DNA of 33,638 nucleotides from an uncultured Clostridia bacterium (lineage in GTDB: Bacteria; Bacillota; Clostridia; Oscillospirales; CAG-272). Below are positions 30,375 to 33,638 of the stretch, piece by piece. The stretch lies in the NCBI GenBank assembly GCA_946404035.1, contig CAMJCC010000008.1, positions 1 through 33,638 on the forward strand, given 5' to 3'. Position 1 is the first letter of the stretch. Every line of letters begins with the position of its first letter. A model generated the notes under the pieces. The model was not told where the DNA came from. It worked only from the letters and a program-made list of their open reading frames with translations, and did not search any database. The position numbers and the translations under genes are program-made.

Positions 30375-32492
30375 GTGGGCCGCCAGTCTAAAACCGAAAA
30401 GGTGACAGTCGACAATACCGTCATCCTCGAACGCAATATGGAGGACGTGATGCACGCCTCCATGATGCCCTATTCCGAGCACGTCATCCTCGAACGGGCG
30501 GTCCCGCGCGTGGAGGACGGGCTGAAACCCGTACAGCGCCGCGTGCTGTTCGCGATGAACGAGGCGGGCTTGACCCCGGACAAACCTTTCCGCAAATCGG
30601 CGAACATCGTCGGGGAGACCATGGCGAAATACCATCCCCACGGCGACAGCTCGATCTACGATACGATGGTCCGGATGGCGCAGGACTTCAATATGCGCGT
30701 CCCGCTCGTCGAGGGGAACGGCAACTTCGGTTCGATGGACGGCGACACCGCCGCCGCGTTCCGGTACACCGAGGCGCGGATGGCGCCCGCCGCCCTCCTG
30801 ATGATGCGCGACCTCGCCAAGGAGACCGTGCCGTCCTCGCTCAACTTCGACGATACCAGAAGAGAGCCAGACGTGCTCCCCGCGCTCTTCCCCAACCTGC
30901 TGATCAACGGCTCGGCGGGCATCGCGGTGGGTCTGGCGACCAATATCCCGCCCCACAACCCCGACGAGGTGATCGACGGCGTGATCGCCGCGGTCAAAAA
31001 CCCGAAGATCACGCTCGCCGCCCTGATGAAACACATCCAGGGACCCGATTTCCCGACCGGCGGCATCATCGTCAACCCCGAGGATCTCGAACAGATCTAC
31101 AAAACGGGAGAGGGCAAACTCTACGTCCGCGCCAAGGCGACGGTCGAGCGGCTCTCCGACGGACGCTCGAATATCGTCGTGACCGAGTTCCCGTTCCAGT
31201 CGAACAAGGCGGAGCTGCTCGCCAAGGTGCTCGAGCACGCGCAGGCAAAACGCGAGATCATCCAGCAGATCGCGGACGTGCGCGACGAGTCCGACAGGAC
31301 CGGTATCCGCGCGGTCATCGAGGTCAAGCGCGGCTACGACGCCGAAAAACTCCTGACCTACCTCTACCGCTACACCGACCTGCAAAAGACCTTTGCCGTC
31401 AATATGATCGCCATCGCCGAGGGGCGCCCGATGCAGCTCTCGCTTGTCGACGCGGTGAACTACTACGTCGCGTTCCGGCGCAAGATCGAGCGGCGGCGCA
31501 TCAACTACGACCTCAGGGTCGCGCGCGACCGCGAGGAGATCCTCGGGGGGCTCGTCGTCGCGGCGCTGAACATCGACCGCGTCATCGCCGTGATCCGCGG
31601 GTCGAAGACCCCCGCCGAGGCGAAGACGCAGCTCTGCACCGAATTCAAGCTCACCGAGCGGCAGGCGGAAGCCATCCTCGAAATGAAGCTTCGCCGGCTG
31701 ACCGGGCTTGAGATCGAAACGCTGGAAAACGAACTCGCCAAGGTGCGCGAGAACATCGCCGGCTGGGAACGTCTGCTCGCCGACCCGCTTGAGATGGACC
31801 GCGAGATCATCTCCTCGCTGAAAGAGGTCAAAAAAGCTCTGCACTCCGAGCGGCGCACCGAACTCACCTCCGTCGTCGAGGAGGAGACCGTCAAGCTCGA
31901 CGATTTCCGGCAGGCGGAGGACACCGTCGTCTATATCGACGAGGCGGGCAACCTCCACCGCGTAAGCGAAAAAATCTTTGAAAATATGCAAAAATCAGCA
32001 ACCACCCCCGAGGAGCTTTTCGTCAAAACGAGGACCGACGTCACGCTCTATCTCTTCGGCAACCGGGCGGGGGTCTACCAACTTTGCGCCGGGGACGTCC
32101 CCGAGTGCCGCTCGGCAAAGGACAAGGGCGTCATCCCCGAGAAACTGATCCGCGATTTCACCGACGACTACCTCCTCTGCGCGCTCCCCTCGACCTTGTC
32201 CGACGAGGAGATCACGCTGGTCGCGACCGAGCGCGGGATGCTGAAATGCTCGGCGTTCTCCGAATACAAGATCAACCGGAAAAAGTACGAGGCGGCGCTG
32301 CTCCGCGAGGGCGACAAGCTGATCTACGCCGGACTGCTTTCGGGCGCGACCGGCATCGACCTGAACCTCTCGGACGGCAAGAGAAAGATCCGCCGCGATC
32401 CCGTCCCCGTGACCGGGCGGCGCACCTACGGCGTGCGCGGGATCAAGCTGCCCGAGGGCGTCACGCTCCAGTCGATCACCAAACGCAAATGA
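30375..32492 (+). CDS. parC: Type IIA topoisomerase subunit A (ParC-like)
   Basis: This 705-residue protein has an N-terminal breakage-reunion domain with GETMAKYHPHGDSSIYDTMV and the catalytic Tyr131 (AAAFRYTEARM). The quinolone-target positions equivalent to E. coli GyrA Ser83 and Asp87 are Ser92 and Asp96, so the classic resistance changes are absent. The coiled-coil tower (about 360-480) and a short C-terminal beta-propeller region follow; I see no GyrA-box QRRGGKG, which points to ParC over GyrA. The start is GTG at 30375, with an AGAGG-type ribosome site, three bases after the parE stop. A 12-bp-stem terminator ends the operon. Confidence 0.92.
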   Translation: MGRQSKTEKVTVDNTVILERNMEDVMHASMMPYSEHVILERAVPRVEDGLKPVQRRVLFAMNEAGLTPDKPFRKSANIVGETMAKYHPHGDSSIYDTMVRMAQDFNMRVPLVEGNGNFGSMDGDTAAAFRYTEARMAPAALLMMRDLAKETVPSSLNFDDTRREPDVLPALFPNLLINGSAGIAVGLATNIPPHNPDEVIDGVIAAVKNPKITLAALMKHIQGPDFPTGGIIVNPEDLEQIYKTGEGKLYVRAKATVERLSDGRSNIVVTEFPFQSNKAELLAKVLEHAQAKREIIQQIADVRDESDRTGIRAVIEVKRGYDAEKLLTYLYRYTDLQKTFAVNMIAIAEGRPMQLSLVDAVNYYVAFRRKIERRRINYDLRVARDREEILGGLVVAALNIDRVIAVIRGSKTPAEAKTQLCTEFKLTERQAEAILEMKLRRLTGLEIETLENELAKVRENIAGWERLLADPLEMDREIISSLKEVKKALHSERRTELTSVVEEETVKLDDFRQAEDTVVYIDEAGNLHRVSEKIFENMQKSATTPEELFVKTRTDVTLYLFGNRAGVYQLCAGDVPECRSAKDKGVIPEKLIRDFTDDYLLCALPSTLSDEEITLVATERGMLKCSAFSEYKINRKKYEAALLREGDKLIYAGLLSGATGIDLNLSDGKRKIRRDPVPVTGRRTYGVRGIKLPEGVTLQSITKRK

Positions 32493-32497
32493 CTTTT

Positions 32498-32531
32498 CCC
32501 GCCCGTCGCACGCGACGGGCGGGCGCCTTTT
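32498..32531 (+). terminator. Terminator of the parE-parC operon
   Basis: A 12-bp perfect stem, CCCGCCCGTCGC (32498-32509 with 32512-32523), is followed by CGCCTTTTCG. The T-run is short. Confidence 0.75.
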
Positions 32532-32534
32532 CGA

Positions 32535-32563
32535 TTGACAAATCCGCCCCGGGATGCTATAAT
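32535..32563 (+). promoter_or_regulatory. Promoter of the transglutaminase-like gene
   Basis: TTGACA (32535-32540), a 17-bp spacer, TGC and TATAAT (32558-32563), an extended -10. Thirteen of the 17 spacer bases match the rplJ promoter spacer. Confidence 0.9.
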
Positions 32564-32599
32564 GAGAGAGAATATTCCTCCTCTGTGAAAGGAGCCGTT

Positions 32600-33638
32600 A
32601 TGATGCAAACCGCCAAACCGTCCGCGTTCCTCCGGTTCGCGGCACTCTTCCTTGCGATCTTTCTGGTCTTCCCCATCGCCGCGCCGTTCACTCGCCGCGA
32701 CGCGTCGAAAACGACCGACAACGCGGTCCCCGCGCTCCTGTCGGGCTCTCCCGGCGACGGACTGCTCACCGAGAGCGACAAGTATCAGTACGTTCTCTCC
32801 GCTTATCTGAACGGTGAGACCGAGATCGACGTCAAGACCGCAAATTTCACGCTGACCAAAGCCGAGGTGTCCCGGATCTTCACCGTGATGTTCTACTCCG
32901 AAGCGGAACTGTTTTTTTCCAGAAACGGTTACCACGAAGCGTCAAGCAATGGTGAGTTTATCAAGATCCTTCCCCTTTACACAATCGACGCCTCCGAGAT
33001 CCCGTCGAAACTCGCCGAGTTCCGGACCCTGACCGCCGCGATCGTAGCCGAAGCCGACCCCTCGTGGAGCGAATGGGAGAAGATCGCGTTCGTCCACGAC
33101 TACATCGCGCTCCACTACGACTACGACCAAAGGGCCAATAACGAAGAAGAAAAAGACCAAGCGATCTACGACGCCTACGCGATGCTGAAAGAGGGGATCG
33201 GGGTCTGTCAGGCGTACTCCCTGCTCGCCCGCTATCTTCTGAAACAACTCGGCGTCGAGTGCGAGTGCGTTTCCTGCGGGGAACTGAACCACGAGTGGAA
33301 CATCGTCAAGATCGGCGGCAGTTGGTACCACATGGACGTGACCTGGGACGACCGGGACGATAAGGGGCTCTACGGGCAGGTGTCGCACGACTACTTTCTC
33401 TCCTCCGATACCCATTTCAACGCGGGCAAGCACAACTGCGCCGGCTGGGACGCCCCCGTCCGGGCGACCAACGGCAAGTTCGACGGCTTCTTCGAGGACG
33501 TGACGACCCCGTTCATTCTGACGGACGGCGCGGTCTACGCCATCAACGACGGCCGCCTCGTGACCTACGATCCCAAAACCGAACAGTTCACCCGTCTCCG
33601 CGACCTCAGCAGTCTGAAATGGAGCACGCAGGGCGGCG
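32600..33638 (+). CDS. Exported transglutaminase-like (papain-fold) protein, 3' end outside window
   Basis: This frame runs open from the ATG at 32600 (preceded by AAAGGAGCCGTT) to the window end, 346 residues visible; a second ATG follows immediately. The N-terminus (FLRFAALFLAIFLVFPIAAP) is a signal peptide or membrane anchor, with a low-complexity start to the mature region. From about residue 160 the transglutaminase-like core appears. The helix EWEKIAFVHDYIALHYDYD is followed by the catalytic Cys in GVCQAYSLLARYLL, the His in NHEWNIVKIGG and the Asp in WYHMDVTWDD, so the Cys-His-Asp triad is intact. Such exported proteins cross-link, hydrolyse or modify cell-wall or surface proteins. The gene stands alone, with its own consensus promoter. 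Confidence 0.85.
   Translation, partial: MMQTAKPSAFLRFAALFLAIFLVFPIAAPFTRRDASKTTDNAVPALLSGSPGDGLLTESDKYQYVLSAYLNGETEIDVKTANFTLTKAEVSRIFTVMFYSEAELFFSRNGYHEASSNGEFIKILPLYTIDASEIPSKLAEFRTLTAAIVAEADPSWSEWEKIAFVHDYIALHYDYDQRANNEEEKDQAIYDAYAMLKEGIGVCQAYSLLARYLLKQLGVECECVSCGELNHEWNIVKIGGSWYHMDVTWDDRDDKGLYGQVSHDYFLSSDTHFNAGKHNCAGWDAPVRATNGKFDGFFEDVTTPFILTDGAVYAINDGRLVTYDPKTEQFTRLRDLSSLKWSTQGG

Noticed and set aside
28272-31991. A very long minus-strand open frame (about 1240 codons) under the topoisomerase genes
   Set aside because: It is antisense to parE-parC, which have full conserved domains. In GC-rich genes with strong third-position bias the opposite strand often stays open; the translation is Asp/Val/Arg-rich with no motif.

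Overview
The window looks like a chromosomal segment of a high-GC, spore-forming member of the Clostridia (Bacillota), probably a strictly anaerobic, amino-acid-fermenting gut-type bacterium. The evidence is: a SPOCS/LysM spore-morphogenesis protein; an L10-type ribosomal leader and RqcH of the Firmicutes type; a ferredoxin-dependent arylpyruvate oxidoreductase operon; near-consensus sigma-A promoters, nearly all with 17-bp spacers; and strong AAGGAGG-like ribosome sites. I assign no genus. No phage, insertion sequence, tRNA, rRNA or CRISPR array was seen. The window is mostly housekeeping and metabolism.

Layout. 1-5030 (minus): a truncated SMC-like ATPase with two mid-protein membrane helices, overlapping a DUF6062-type CxxC protein, then the SPOCS/LysM protein. 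5031-6862: the rplJ-rplL operon (minus) with a consensus promoter, an L10 leader and an attenuator. It is bracketed on both sides by unusual arrays of back-to-back hairpins, in which the short linkers are conserved and the stems are not. 6863-11098 (minus): mnmM/ytqB, rqcH, a GNAT acetyltransferase, a HAD hydrolase and a small KOW-like hypothetical protein. 11294-13077 (plus): an OmpR-type response regulator and its histidine kinase. 13058-13897 (minus): an RlmA-type rRNA methyltransferase, with ruvX divergent from it (plus). 14530-16506 (minus): a Gfo/Idh/MocA oxidoreductase and an amidohydrolase, with an orphan plus-strand promoter between them.

16612-22071 (plus): a catabolic operon, paaK-iorA-iorB-paaK-ACT. 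Indolepyruvate:ferredoxin oxidoreductase converts aryl 2-oxoacids (from Phe/Tyr/Trp) to aryl-acetyl-CoA. The two aryl-acetate-CoA ligases probably interconvert the CoA ester and the free acid, with energy recovery, and the tandem-ACT protein probably senses an aromatic amino acid. 22166-25313 (minus): a large lipoprotein with cysteine-pair repeats and a xylose-isomerase-like TIM-barrel enzyme. 25482-28184 (plus): a CmpB-type membrane protein, a NUDIX hydrolase and a CvpA-like membrane protein with a long C-terminal extension. 28398-32492 (plus): a type IIA topoisomerase pair (parE-parC type). 32600 to the window end (plus): an exported transglutaminase-like protein, cut by the window edge.

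The candidates for something undescribed are the hairpin arrays around rplJL and the 12-bp inverted repeat that ties one of them to the rplJ promoter. Others are the dyads lying inside three promoters, the paired CxxC/CxxH protein next to the membrane-anchored SMC-like ATPase, the repeat lipoprotein, and the extended CvpA-like protein ahead of the topoisomerase.
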